Shown here: one piece after another, positions 25,503 through 34,817 of the stretch | Layout of the letters: each line of letters begins with the position of its first letter | Position numbering within the stretch: the first letter of the stretch is position 1 | Assembly: GCA_944320815.1 (NCBI GenBank) | Contig: CALUIZ010000020.1 | Span: forward strand, 1 to 59,562 | Source of the DNA: an uncultured Phocaeicola sp. | GTDB taxonomy: Bacteria; Bacteroidota; Bacteroidia; Bacteroidales; Bacteroidaceae | Length of the DNA stretch: 59,562 bases | Direction: 5' to 3' | Program-made: the position numbers and the translations under genes | Notes under the pieces: model-generated | What the model was told of the DNA's origin: nothing | What the model saw: only the letters and a program-made list of their open reading frames with translations | Database searches by the model: none

Positions 25503-26231
25503 ATGTTTCAAGAAGCAATCAAGAACTATCTGCACACACACAACTATTCAAAAATCAATCTGAAGGCCGTACTCTTCGACATGGACGGCGTATTGTTCGA
25601 CTCCATGAAGAATCATGCCGTGGCATGGGTGGAAGCCATGAAAAGATACGGCATGCATATGGAAAAGGAAGAAGCCTACCTGCACGAAGGGCGCACCGGC
25701 TCAGGAACCATCAACATCATCAGCCAGCGCGAACGGGGACACCAGGCCACCGAACAGGAGGTGAAAGAGATTTATCAGACCAAAAGCGACATCTTCAACA
25801 GTCTCCCCAAAGCCGAACCGATGCCCAGAGCATACGAGCTGCTGCAAAAGATAAAGAAAGACGGACTCATCCCCATGGTCGTGACCGGCTCGGGCCAGCT
25901 CTCACTTCTCGACAAACTGAACCATTCTTATCCGGACGTGTTCAAGCAGGAACTGATGGTGACCGCCTTCGACGTGAAATATGGGAAACCGAATCCGGAA
26001 CCTTACCTGATGGCCCTGCAGAAAGCGCGCATCGCGGCAAATGAAGCCATCGTCGTCGAAAACGCTCCGCTCGGAGTGCGCGCGGGAGTGGCCGCAGGTA
26101 TATTTACCGTTGCGCTCAATACCGGACCTCTGCCCGACAAGGCACTGCTCGATGAAGGGGCCGACCTGCTGTTTCCGTCCATGCAGACGTTCAACGAGAA
26201 CTGGGAGACGTTCCGGAAAGAAAGTTTATGA
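25503..26231 (+). CDS. HAD-superfamily hydrolase, beta-phosphoglucomutase-like
   Basis: A 242-residue haloacid dehalogenase-type phosphatase or phosphomutase. Motif I is LFDMDGVLFDS (nucleophile Asp at about residue 25), with the C1 cap helical domain following. Motif II is VVTGSGQ, motif III is the Lys in KYGKPNPEPYL and motif IV is VVENAPLGVRAG, with Asn where many members have Asp. The second Asp of motif I, the general acid, is present. The substrate is probably a sugar phosphate. It starts 21 bp after the pgi terminator, so it may have its own promoter. The 207 bp downstream of its stop show no gene. Confidence 0.9.
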   Translation: MFQEAIKNYLHTHNYSKINLKAVLFDMDGVLFDSMKNHAVAWVEAMKRYGMHMEKEEAYLHEGRTGSGTINIISQRERGHQATEQEVKEIYQTKSDIFNSLPKAEPMPRAYELLQKIKKDGLIPMVVTGSGQLSLLDKLNHSYPDVFKQELMVTAFDVKYGKPNPEPYLMALQKARIAANEAIVVENAPLGVRAGVAAGIFTVALNTGPLPDKALLDEGADLLFPSMQTFNENWETFRKESL

Positions 26232-26438
26232 CACGAAGGGCACAGAACGGGTACTCCCTTTCCGGAAGCCCTTTTCCGCATACACAAGACATACTCAAAC
26301 CGGTACCGCTCCAAACCTCCCGCCTGCAGACTTCTTCAGATTCATAAAAACGGCGTTTTCCGATGTCCGGTCCCTCCATAAGGCAATCCCTTTTCCGGAA
26401 AATTCTGGAAAGTTCTTCAAAATCATTAGTATTGCACC
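26232..26438. other. intergenic region before the glycosidase gene
   Basis: No gene, strong hairpin or convincing -7 element is visible. A weak TA-rich word (ttagtattgcacc) sits directly before the glycosidase ATG. Confidence 0.35.
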
Positions 26439-27572
26439 ATGAGAAATATCAGACTAAAAGCCCTGCTTGCCGGGCTTATATTCATCACCGCAACCAGTGG
26501 ACAAGCACAGAAAATAGGCAATCTGGTGGAACTGAAACAGGAATCTTCAAACGAACTCTTCCATCGTCTCGGCAAGGCACCGAGAACCCCGGCTTTTGAA
26601 TCGGAAGGCTATTGGGTGTGGGGAAGTTCTGTCGTAAAGGGAGACGACGGGAAATACCATATGTACGTTTCCAGATTCCCCAAGTCGCTGCCTTTCCATC
26701 CGGGATGGATGGTGGCTTCCGAAATCGTACATGCCGTGGCCGACACTCCGCAAGGACCCTATCGTTTCAGCGACATCGCCCTGCCGCCACGCGGAGCACA
26801 ATACTGGGACGGACGTTCCACGCACAATCCCCGCATACTGAAACACGACGGCAAATATTACCTCATCTACATGGGTTCTACCCATCCGTTTGCCGACCCT
26901 ACATACGACGAACTCACGCTCGACAGCCCGTGGTGTATCGTGGCACGCTCAAACAAACGCATCGGACTGGCGGTGGCTGATTCGCCTTACGGCCCGTGGA
27001 AACGCATGGACGAGCCTATATTGAAAACCCAACCGGAAACATTCTACAGCTATCTGACTTCCAACCCGTCACCCATCGTCCAGGAAGACGGATCCGTGAT
27101 GATGATATTCAAGGGGCGCGCCCATACCGAGAACGGAAAATATTCGGACATGGCACTGGGAGTGGCATACGCCCCTTCGATTGAAGGCCCCTACACCGTG
27201 CTCAACAACGGGAAACCCATCTTTCAGGTAGACGGGCAGGGAGAAGCGGAAGACCCGTTTCTCTGGAAAGACGAGAAGGGATACCATGCCATCTTCAAGG
27301 ACCATGTAGGGAAATTCACCGGAGAAAGGGGTGGAGGCGTGATGGCACACTCAAAAGACGGCATCCACTGGGAAGCGGACAAGGCCCCGAAAGCCTATTC
27401 GCGCACCGTGGAATGGGAAGACGAGGAAGTGGAAATGCAAGGGCAACTGGAACGTCCCTTCATATTCTTTGAAAACGGGAAACCTGCCTACATCTTCTTC
27501 GCCACGATGGACGGCCCCGGAGGCTTCGAGAATGCCACGGAATCATGGAACATGGTCATTCCCATCCGCTGA
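26439..27572 (+). CDS. exported five-bladed beta-propeller glycoside hydrolase
   Basis: A 377-residue secreted protein: signal peptide at residues 1-23 (LLAGLIFITATSGQA then Q), then a GH43/GH32/GH117-type beta-propeller. Repeated blade motifs are seen as GDDGKYHMYVSRF, HDGKYYLIYMGS, EDGSVMMIFKGRA, DEKGYHAIFKDH and FENGKPAYIFFATM. Acidic residues at blade starts (WGSSVVKGDDG, STHNPRI, AEDPFLWKD) would supply the catalytic set; the EDPF element matches the propeller general-acid/pKa-modulator region. It probably releases a sugar from a plant or host glycan in the periplasm. The exact GH family cannot be set without a search. Confidence 0.82.
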   Translation: MRNIRLKALLAGLIFITATSGQAQKIGNLVELKQESSNELFHRLGKAPRTPAFESEGYWVWGSSVVKGDDGKYHMYVSRFPKSLPFHPGWMVASEIVHAVADTPQGPYRFSDIALPPRGAQYWDGRSTHNPRILKHDGKYYLIYMGSTHPFADPTYDELTLDSPWCIVARSNKRIGLAVADSPYGPWKRMDEPILKTQPETFYSYLTSNPSPIVQEDGSVMMIFKGRAHTENGKYSDMALGVAYAPSIEGPYTVLNNGKPIFQVDGQGEAEDPFLWKDEKGYHAIFKDHVGKFTGERGGGVMAHSKDGIHWEADKAPKAYSRTVEWEDEEVEMQGQLERPFIFFENGKPAYIFFATMDGPGGFENATESWNMVIPIR

Positions 27573-27640
27573 CCAGTCCATGCCTGCGCGCGCCTTCAAC
27601 AGACATCTGCGGTACAAGGCCGACGGCACAGAAAAGAAAC

Positions 27641-27683
27641 ATGAATGTCCGCAACGCGCATACAGGCATTTGCGGACATTCAT
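27641..27683. terminator. hairpin between convergent glycosidase and ROK genes
   Basis: A perfect 14-bp stem (27641-27654 with 27670-27683, atgaatgtccgcaa) with a 15-nt loop lies between two convergent genes. No T run follows either arm, so it may act as an RNA-stabilising or weak terminator structure. Confidence 0.55.
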
Positions 27684-27754
27684 ACAAAGCATGACATTGC
27701 CTTCCGGCAATCAAATTTCATGCTGACACAATCACCAATCATTCATGAAAGCCC

Positions 27755-28960
27755 TCAGTCGAGAGCGAAAAACTTGCTCCGGGCGAGCAATGCCGAACCG
27801 ATGGCATTCGCCTTCTCCTTCAGTTCAGACAACACGATGTCCGAATCACGGTACATCAGATTCAGCGTATAACGGCGTATGGCCGAGATTACAGGAGGAA
27901 GCAGATACTCTCCCACCCTTGAAAACTCGCCTCCGATAATCACCTGTTCAGGGTTGAAGATGTTCATCATCTCGCCGATATGGCGTCCCAGCTTTGCGCC
28001 GATGCTCTCCACCAGTTCGATAGCCAGCACATCTTCACGCCTTACGGCCGAAATCACATCGTCCAGTGTAATCTCCTCAATCGACTTCTCCTTCAGAAGA
28101 ATGGAGTTCTCGCCGTTCCGGAGACGCTCGATGAACTTACGGTAAAGGGCCGAACAGGAAACTTCCGTCTCGATGCACCCTCTCTTTCCGCAGTCACAGA
28201 TCTGCTGGTTGTCATAGCCATAATTATGCCCCATCTCTCCGGCGAATCCCGACATGCCCGAATAAAGCTTCCCGTCGATAATGATTGCCAAACCAAGCCC
28301 CCAGTTCACGTTGACGAAAATGAGATTTTTCGCGCACTTCTCTTTCCTCATTATATATTCGCCGTAAGCCATCGCACGGCTGTCGTTGTCTATGCACACA
28401 TTGATGCCTATCTTTTCAGAAAGTGTTTCCGCCAGCGGTTTCTCCGTACACGTCAGTTGCGTGTAGCTGCAGCCGGTCTCCGGATTCACCCGGCCTGTGA
28501 TTCCCACACAGACGTTGAGAATTTTCTCGCGGTCAATCTCCAGCCCGTCGACAAAACGTTTCACCTCGTCACATATCCTGTCCACGCATTCAAGCGTATT
28601 CACCAGATGGAACGGAATGTCCAGCTCCATCTTCAGCACATCCCCCTTGAAGTTGATGAGCCCCAGTCTCAACGAATGCACTCCGACAGCCACACCGACA
28701 AAATATCCTGATTCCGCGTTCAGCCCATACAGGCTCGGATGGCGTCCTCCGCTCGTTTCAAGTTTTCCGTAATCATTCACATACCCCTCTTCCAGCATTT
28801 CATCCACGAACTTGGTCACGGTAGGCACGCTCAGACCCACCGCCTTCGACAGTTCCGTAATTGTCGTGCATCCCGAATAGATGAAATGTGAAATGATGCG
28901 CCTCTTTATCAAGGCACTTTTCACCCCTTTTTTTATTTCACTTAATAAAGCCTGTCCCAT
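27755..28960 (-). CDS. ROK-family transcriptional regulator (NagC/Mlc-like)
   Basis: A 401-residue repressor. The N-terminal winged helix (about residues 15-75) contains CTTITELSKAVGLSVPTVTK, then FVDEMLEEGYVNDYGK. The ROK domain follows with NVCVGITGRVNPETG, the phosphate/sugar region NVNWGLGLAIIIDGK, GMSGFAGEMGHN and the zinc motif CDCGKRGCIE, then MNIFNPEQVIIGGE. Members bind sugar phosphates or free sugars and repress sugar-catabolic genes. It is divergent from nagB, sharing a 286-bp region, so N-acetylglucosamine or glucosamine 6-phosphate is the likely signal (inference). A -7 box (TATTTTTG, 28995-28988) lies 28 bp upstream of its ATG. Confidence 0.92.
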   Translation of the reverse strand: MGQALLSEIKKGVKSALIKRRIISHFIYSGCTTITELSKAVGLSVPTVTKFVDEMLEEGYVNDYGKLETSGGRHPSLYGLNAESGYFVGVAVGVHSLRLGLINFKGDVLKMELDIPFHLVNTLECVDRICDEVKRFVDGLEIDREKILNVCVGITGRVNPETGCSYTQLTCTEKPLAETLSEKIGINVCIDNDSRAMAYGEYIMRKEKCAKNLIFVNVNWGLGLAIIIDGKLYSGMSGFAGEMGHNYGYDNQQICDCGKRGCIETEVSCSALYRKFIERLRNGENSILLKEKSIEEITLDDVISAVRREDVLAIELVESIGAKLGRHIGEMMNIFNPEQVIIGGEFSRVGEYLLPPVISAIRRYTLNLMYRDSDIVLSELKEKANAIGSALLARSKFFALD

Positions 28961-28987
28961 AATATTTTTATTTTATAGAAACACGTA

Positions 28988-28995
28988 CAAAAATA
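28988..28995 (-). promoter_or_regulatory. -7 box for the ROK regulator gene
   Basis: Read leftward it is TATTTTTG, a match to TAnnTTTG, 28 bp before the start codon. No exact -33 TTTG is found 19-20 bp further right. Confidence 0.45.
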
Positions 28996-29039
28996 AGATT
29001 TTTATTTAATAATTCAAGCAAGAAAATTCTTTTTTTTTA

Positions 29040-29071
29040 TTTGTCTTTCTGATTTAGCTTTGATATATTTG
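29040..29071 (+). promoter_or_regulatory. promoter of the nagB operon
   Basis: TTTG (29040-29043), a 20-bp spacer, then TATATTTG (29064-29071), a close match to the Bacteroidales -33/-7 consensus. The transcript would have a 5' leader of about 170 nt, which contains an 8-bp dyad (cggaaaaa/tttttccg). Confidence 0.65.
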
Positions 29072-29246
29072 CATTGGCAATGGTGGAAAATACCCTGATG
29101 TTCCATCCCGGAAAAAGGGGAAGTTCCTGCAAAACAACGGGGAATTTTTCCGTGGCTTCACGCTTTCTCCGTACCGATTCCCGCATATGCCTGAAAACGC
29201 GATAACAACAGTATTAATAATATTAACTTCAAAATTCTAACTTATC

Positions 29247-30038
29247 ATGAGACTGATCATTGAACCCGACTATCAGGCCCTCTCGAACTGGGCGGCAAAC
29301 TATGTGGCAAAAAAAATCAACGCGGCAAACCCGACTGCAGAGAAGCCGTTCGTGCTGGGACTTCCCACCGGCTCTTCTCCGCTGGGCATGTACAAGGCAC
29401 TCATCGAACTGAACAAGAAAGGTGCAGTATCATTCAAGAACGTGGTGACATTCAACATGGACGAATATGTGGGACTTCCGGAATCTCATCCTGAAAGCTA
29501 CCATTCTTTCATGTTCAACAACTTCTTCAACCACATCGACATCTGCAAGGAGAACATCCACATCCTGAACGGAAACGCAGCCGACCTGGAAGAGGAATGC
29601 GCCAACTATGAGAAGGAAATCGAAAAGTTCGGGGGCATCGACCTGTTCCTGGGAGGTATCGGACCGGACGGACACATCGCATTCAACGAACCGGGTTCTT
29701 CACTCTCTTCGCGCACACGCGTAAAGACGCTGACCACTGACACCATCATCGCCAACTCACGTTTCTTCGAGAACGACGTGAACAAGGTGCCAAAGACTGC
29801 TCTCACTGTAGGAGTGGGCACAGTGCTTTCCGCAAAGGAAGTGCTGATTATCTGCAACGGACACAACAAGGCACGCGCGCTGCAGCATGCAGTGGAAGGG
29901 GGCATCACACAGATGTGGACCATCAGCGCACTGCAGATGCACCGCCACGGAATCATCGTGTGCGACGAGGCGGCTACCGATGAACTGAAGGTCGGCACGT
30001 ACAAATACTTCAAGGACATCGAAAAGAACAATCTGTAA
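29247..30038 (+). CDS. nagB: glucosamine-6-phosphate deaminase
   Basis: A 263-residue cytosolic enzyme converting glucosamine 6-phosphate to fructose 6-phosphate and ammonia, the committed step in aminosugar catabolism. The catalytic residues occupy the same numbered positions as in the E. coli enzyme: Asp72 (FNMDEYVGL), Asp141 and His143 ([14 protein letters not shown]) and Glu148. Also present are the phosphate loop [15 protein letters not shown] and the C-terminal [16 protein letters not shown]. It is the first gene after the ROK-divergent promoter, followed 46 bp later by a fused NagB-like/deacetylase gene. Confidence 0.97.
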   Translation: MRLIIEPDYQALSNWAANYVAKKINAANPTAEKPFVLGLPTGSSPLGMYKALIELNKKGAVSFKNVVTFNMDEYVGLPESHPESYHSFMFNNFFNHIDICKENIHILNGNAADLEEECANYEKEIEKFGGIDLFLGGIGPDGHIAFNEPGSSLSSRTRVKTLTTDTIIANSRFFENDVNKVPKTALTVGVGTVLSAKEVLIICNGHNKARALQHAVEGGITQMWTISALQMHRHGIIVCDEAATDELKVGTYKYFKDIEKNNL

Positions 30039-30084
30039 GCCGGATAAGGGTCCGCACGAAAACCACACCTAACATTTACTTACA

Positions 30085-32070
30085 ATGAGAACCAATCTTA
30101 GCTCACAAATTTCATTGAACCGCGTCTCTCCGCGCTATTACAGGCCGGAGAACGCGATTGACCGTTCTGTCCTGACACGGCTGGAAAAGATTCCGACCAA
30201 CATCTTTGAAAGCATCGAGGAGGGCACAGAACAGATTGCAAACGAAATCGTGTCCAAAATCCAGGACCGCCAGCGGGAAGGGAAATTCTGTACCATCGCT
30301 GTCGGTACGGGAGCTTCTCTGCGCTATCTTTTCGCCGCCCTTATCCGCAAACATAAAGATGAGGGGGTGAGCTTCCGCAACGTGGTGTTCTTCAATCTCT
30401 ATGAATATTATCCGTTGAGCGAAGGGGCGGGAAGCAGTTTCAACCAGCTCAACAAACTCTTCCTCTCACAGATTGACATCGACCGTCAGAATGTGTTCAC
30501 CATGGACGGGACCATCCCGCAGGAGGCCATCATGGAGCACTGCCGCCTGTATGAACAGCGCATACAGACTTTCGGCGGACTGGACATCGCCGTGATGGGG
30601 GTGGGACGCGAAGGAAACATCGGAATGAACGAACCGGGCTCTCATGCCAACTCCACCACACGACTGATTCTGATTGACGCCACCTCACGCTCGGAGGCCG
30701 CCCACAACATCGGAGTGGACAACCTTCCTCCATGTTCCATCACAATGGGAATCAACACCATCCTCAGCGCACGCAAAGTGTATATGCTGGCATGGGGGGA
30801 AAACAAGGCGGACATCATCAAGCGCGCCGTGGAAGACAAGGTCAGCGACACGCTCCCTGCATCTTATCTCCAGCTCCATACCAACGCTTCGGTATGCGTG
30901 GACCTGGCAGCGGCAGCCCATCTGACACGCATACAGCGTCCGTGGCTGGTGACAAGCTGCGAATGGAACGACAAACTTGTGCGCAGCGCTATCGTATGGC
31001 TCTGCCTGCAACTCAAGAAGCCTATCCTGAAACTGACCAACAAGGACTACAACGAAAACGGACTGAGCGAACTGCTGGCCCTCTACGGTTCTGCATACAA
31101 TGTGAACATCAAGGTGTTCAATGACTTGCAGCACACCATCACGGGCTGGCCGGGAGGAAAGCCGAACGCTGACGACACCTATCGTCCGGAACGCGCAAAA
31201 CCGTTCCCGAAACGGGTCATCGTGTTCTCCCCGCACCCGGATGACGACGTGATTTCAATGGGAGGGACACTCCGCCGCCTCGTACAGCAGGGGCATGAGG
31301 TGCACGTGGCATACGAAACTTCAGGCAACATTGCCGTAGGCGATGAAGAGGTGGTTCGTTTCATGCACTTCATCAACGGATTCAACCAGTTGTTCGCCAA
31401 CAGTGAGGACAAGGTCATCAGCGACAAGTATGCGGAAATCAAACAGTTCTTCGCCGGCAAGAAAGAAGGCGACATGGACACGCGCGACATCCTGACCATC
31501 AAGGGTCTGATCCGGCGCGGTGAGGCGCGTACAGCCTGCACATACAACAAGATTCCGTTAAGCAGATGCCATTTCCTCGACCTTCCGTTCTATGAAACCG
31601 GAAAAATCGAGAAGAATCCGATCAGCGAAAAAGACATTGAGATTGTTTTGAATCTGCTCCGGGAAGTGAAGCCTCATCAGATTTATGTGGCCGGCGACCT
31701 TGCCGACCCGCACGGCACGCACCGTGTATGTACGGATGCCGTATTCGCCGCCATCGACGAAGAGAAGAATGCGGGTGCGGAATGGCTGAACGACTGCCGC
31801 ATCTGGATGTACCGTGGCGCATGGGCTGAATGGGAAATCGAGAACATCGAAATGTGCGTGCCTCTCAGCCCGGAAGAACTGAGGGCAAAACGCAACTCTA
31901 TTCTCAAGCATCAGTCGCAGATGGAAAGCGCACCGTTCCTCGGCAACGACGAACGCCTGTTCTGGCAGAGAAGTGAGGACCGCAACCGCGGTACGGCCGC
32001 CTTGTACGACCAGCTCGGACTTGCCAGCTATGAAGCGATGGAGGCTTTTGTGGAATACAAACCTATCTGA
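30085..32070 (+). CDS. degenerate NagB-like domain fused to PIG-L deacetylase
   Basis: A 661-residue two-domain protein. Residues 1-290 have the NagB fold (GTGASLRYLFAALI, GREGNIGMNEPGSH), but the catalytic positions are changed against the neighbouring NagB: Asp72 is Tyr106, His143 is Asn178 and Asp141 is Glu176; only Glu148 is kept (Glu183). A deaminase activity is therefore doubtful. Residues about 375-660 are a PIG-L/LmbE-type zinc deacetylase with SPHPDDD (His384, Asp386, Asp387) and the downstream DPHGTH block. Such enzymes remove N-acetyl groups from GlcNAc-type sugars. It probably supplies or senses glucosamine 6-phosphate beside true NagB (inference). The fused architecture recurs in Bacteroidetes annotated as a long deaminase. 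Confidence 0.88.
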   Translation: MRTNLSSQISLNRVSPRYYRPENAIDRSVLTRLEKIPTNIFESIEEGTEQIANEIVSKIQDRQREGKFCTIAVGTGASLRYLFAALIRKHKDEGVSFRNVVFFNLYEYYPLSEGAGSSFNQLNKLFLSQIDIDRQNVFTMDGTIPQEAIMEHCRLYEQRIQTFGGLDIAVMGVGREGNIGMNEPGSHANSTTRLILIDATSRSEAAHNIGVDNLPPCSITMGINTILSARKVYMLAWGENKADIIKRAVEDKVSDTLPASYLQLHTNASVCVDLAAAAHLTRIQRPWLVTSCEWNDKLVRSAIVWLCLQLKKPILKLTNKDYNENGLSELLALYGSAYNVNIKVFNDLQHTITGWPGGKPNADDTYRPERAKPFPKRVIVFSPHPDDDVISMGGTLRRLVQQGHEVHVAYETSGNIAVGDEEVVRFMHFINGFNQLFANSEDKVISDKYAEIKQFFAGKKEGDMDTRDILTIKGLIRRGEARTACTYNKIPLSRCHFLDLPFYETGKIEKNPISEKDIEIVLNLLREVKPHQIYVAGDLADPHGTHRVCTDAVFAAIDEEKNAGAEWLNDCRIWMYRGAWAEWEIENIEMCVPLSPEELRAKRNSILKHQSQMESAPFLGNDERLFWQRSEDRNRGTAALYDQLGLASYEAMEAFVEYKPI

Positions 32071-32097
32071 CTCTGATTACATTTCAATGTAACGATG

Positions 32098-32150
32098 TCA
32101 TTCCGGTAGAGGAGTGTGGTTATAACCCCAGTACCGGAATGACTTTTTTT
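32098..32150 (+). terminator. intrinsic terminator after the nag pair
   Basis: An 11-bp stem (32098-32108 with 32132-32142, tcattccggta) is followed by C and seven T (32144-32150). Confidence 0.88.
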
Positions 32151-32186
32151 ATTTATATAAGTATGCATATAAAATATTTGCTTGCC

Positions 32187-34817
32187 ATGAAAAAAACGTT
32201 TTTATCAGCCGCCGGAGTGGCACTGGCCTTCTGCCTCTTTTCATGTACGTCATCGGAACACTTCCTCAAGGAAGAAGACTATCGTGCGAAGGTGGAGGCT
32301 GATTTCGCCGCCAAGAAACAGGCTTTGCACACAGGCAATCTTTTTGAGATATTCACCCGTGACATGACACTGGAAGAGCGCGAGGCACTGACCTTCCTCT
32401 ATGCATATATGTCGCCGGGCGACATTACGGACTATACGGGAGAGTTCTACCTGAACAATGTCCGTCTTGCACTCGACAGCCGTGAGACGATGCCATGGGG
32501 AAAGAATATCCCCGACCTCATTTTCCGGCATTTCGTCCTCCCCATACGTGTAAACAACGAGAATCTTGACAATGCCCGCGAAGTGTTCCGCGATGAGCTT
32601 GAACCCCGCGTCAAGAATCTCTCCATGTATGATGCCGTGCTGGAAGTCAACCACTGGTGCCACGAGAAAGTGATCTACGCTCCCACCGACAGCCGTACAA
32701 GTTCTCCGCTGGCCACTGTGAAGACCGCATTCGGACGCTGCGGGGAAGAAGCGACTCTGCTGGTATCGGCTTTGCGCTCTATAGGCATCCCCGCACGCCA
32801 GGTGTACACGCCGAGATGGGCGCACACCGATGACAACCATGCATGGGTGGAAGCGTGGGTAGACGGGAAATGGTATTTTCTGGGAGCCTGCGAACCGGAA
32901 CCGGTGCTCAATCTGGGATGGTTCAATGCGCCAGCCAGCCGCAGCATGCTGATGCACACAAAGGTATTCGGTGCTTACAACGGACCGGAGGACGTGATGA
33001 AACGGACCGCCAACTTCACGGAAATCAACATCATCGACAACTACGGACAAAATGCCAGAACAACGGTCACCGTGACTGATACGGAAGGAAAAGCGGTACC
33101 GGGCGCGAATGTGGAATTCAAGATCTATAACTATGCGGAGTTCTACACCGTATCGCGCCAGAGCACAGATGAAAAAGGCCAGGCCAGTCTCTCGGCGGGT
33201 CTGGGCGACCTGCTGGTCTATGCCTCGTCAGGCGACCGGTTCGGATTCCGCAAAGTGACGTTCGGAAAAGATACGGAGGTAACTATTGCACTCGACCACA
33301 AGACGGGTGAGGCATTCAGCGAAAGTCTGCAGATTATTCCTCCGGCAGAAAAGGCGACGCTCCCCAAAGTGACCGAAGAACAGCGGGCAGAAAACACCCG
33401 GCGTATGGAGCAGGAAGATTCCATCCGTAATGCCTATGTACACACTTTCCCGACAGAAGAGACGGCAAAAGGCTTTGCCGAAAAACACGGACTGGCACCG
33501 GAAGCATCCGTCCGCTTCATCCTTCAGTCGAGAGGGAACCATGCGGAAATCATGAATTTCCTGTCGCGTGCGGCGGAAAAAGGTGAAGGACAGCGCGCGC
33601 TTGATCTACTCGGCACACTGGCAGAAAAAGACCTTCGCGACACACCCTGCGCCATCCTTGAAGACCATCTGTATGCGACAGACAAGGAAGCTGACGTAAA
33701 AGAGGTGTTGGCACCGCGTGTGGCAGCCGAAATGCTGACTCCTTACCGGAGCTATCTGCAGCAGCATATCCCGACCGCCCTTGCCGAACAGTTCCGCAGC
33801 GACCCCCAGCAGCTTGTCAACTGGTGCAAGGACAGTCTGGAAATCCGCAATGACCTGAACTCGCTTTTCACTACAGCCTCACCTGAGGGAGTATGGAGAA
33901 GCCGCATAGCCGACACCGGATCCAGAAACATCTTCTTCGTGGCGGCAGCCCGAAGTCTGGGTATCCCGGCATGGAGAGATGCTGTGACAGGAAACATCTG
34001 TTACCGTATGAACGGAGAAGAAAGAATCGTCGACTTCCGGACAGCGGTCAGCGCAGAACCGGAAAGGGAAACGCTGAAAGCGGAATACAAAGCGATTCCG
34101 AGACTCGACAACCCGAAATACTACACGCACTTCACGCTTTCCAAATTCGACAACGGAACGTTCCGCCTCCAGAATTATCCTGAAGACACCTCATGGGAAT
34201 CTCTCCTGAAGAAGGGGAACAAAATGGAAACGGGATATTACATGATGGTGAGCGGAAGCCGCATGGCCAGCGGCGATGTGATGGCTGAAATATCGTTCGC
34301 CAACGTAGAGAAAGGGAAACCGGCAACCACTTCACTGGTGATGCGCGACAACCCGAATGAAATCCGGGTAATCGGCAACTTCAATTCGGAAAGCACATTC
34401 CAGATTCCGGGACAGCCGGAACAGACAAACGTCCTGAACACTGCCGGAAGAGGATATTTTGTTGTAGGAATACTCGGAATCGGCCAGGAGCCTACCAACC
34501 ATGCACTGAAAGACATCGAAGCCAAGAAGAAGGAACTGGAAGAATGGGGACGCACCATCATACTGCTGTTCCCGGATGAGTCCGCCTTCCGCAAGTTCAA
34601 TCCGAAAGAGTTCCCCAATCTGCCTTCAACCGTAGTGTTCGGCATAGACAAGGACAGAACCATTCAGAAAGCAATTGCGGAAAGCATGAAACTGCCCAAT
34701 GCCCACCAGCTCCCGATATTCATCATCGCCGACACGTTCAACCGCGTGGTGTTCGAGTCGCACGGCTATCTCATCGGGATGGGCGAGCATCTGCTCCAGG
34801 TCATTCACAGCCTGTAA
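32187..34817 (+). CDS. transglutaminase-like lipoprotein with a degenerate second core
   Basis: An 876-residue lipoprotein. The ATG at 32187 gives a signal with lipobox (GVALAFCLFSC, Cys as first mature residue); an ATG at 32139 would overlap the terminator. A transglutaminase/protease-like core lies at about residues 150-240: FGRCGEEATLLVSALRSIGI, with the nucleophile Cys, then DNHAWVEAWVDGKWYFLGAC with the His. A carboxypeptidase-regulatory-like beta domain follows (about 280-380). A second core at about 570-640 has the layout (NIFFVAAARSLGIPAW) but no Cys at the nucleophile position. The C-terminal 130 residues look thioredoxin-like (TIILLFPDESAFRKF, LPIFIIADTFNRVVFESHG) without a CxxC. 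The role may be peptide or cell-wall processing on the outer membrane. It is monocistronic; the stop overlaps the convergent cutC stop. Confidence 0.82.
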   Translation: MKKTFLSAAGVALAFCLFSCTSSEHFLKEEDYRAKVEADFAAKKQALHTGNLFEIFTRDMTLEEREALTFLYAYMSPGDITDYTGEFYLNNVRLALDSRETMPWGKNIPDLIFRHFVLPIRVNNENLDNAREVFRDELEPRVKNLSMYDAVLEVNHWCHEKVIYAPTDSRTSSPLATVKTAFGRCGEEATLLVSALRSIGIPARQVYTPRWAHTDDNHAWVEAWVDGKWYFLGACEPEPVLNLGWFNAPASRSMLMHTKVFGAYNGPEDVMKRTANFTEINIIDNYGQNARTTVTVTDTEGKAVPGANVEFKIYNYAEFYTVSRQSTDEKGQASLSAGLGDLLVYASSGDRFGFRKVTFGKDTEVTIALDHKTGEAFSESLQIIPPAEKATLPKVTEEQRAENTRRMEQEDSIRNAYVHTFPTEETAKGFAEKHGLAPEASVRFILQSRGNHAEIMNFLSRAAEKGEGQRALDLLGTLAEKDLRDTPCAILEDHLYATDKEADVKEVLAPRVAAEMLTPYRSYLQQHIPTALAEQFRSDPQQLVNWCKDSLEIRNDLNSLFTTASPEGVWRSRIADTGSRNIFFVAAARSLGIPAWRDAVTGNICYRMNGEERIVDFRTAVSAEPERETLKAEYKAIPRLDNPKYYTHFTLSKFDNGTFRLQNYPEDTSWESLLKKGNKMETGYYMMVSGSRMASGDVMAEISFANVEKGKPATTSLVMRDNPNEIRVIGNFNSESTFQIPGQPEQTNVLNTAGRGYFVVGILGIGQEPTNHALKDIEAKKKELEEWGRTIILLFPDESAFRKFNPKEFPNLPSTVVFGIDKDRTIQKAIAESMKLPNAHQLPIFIIADTFNRVVFESHGYLIGMGEHLLQVIHSL

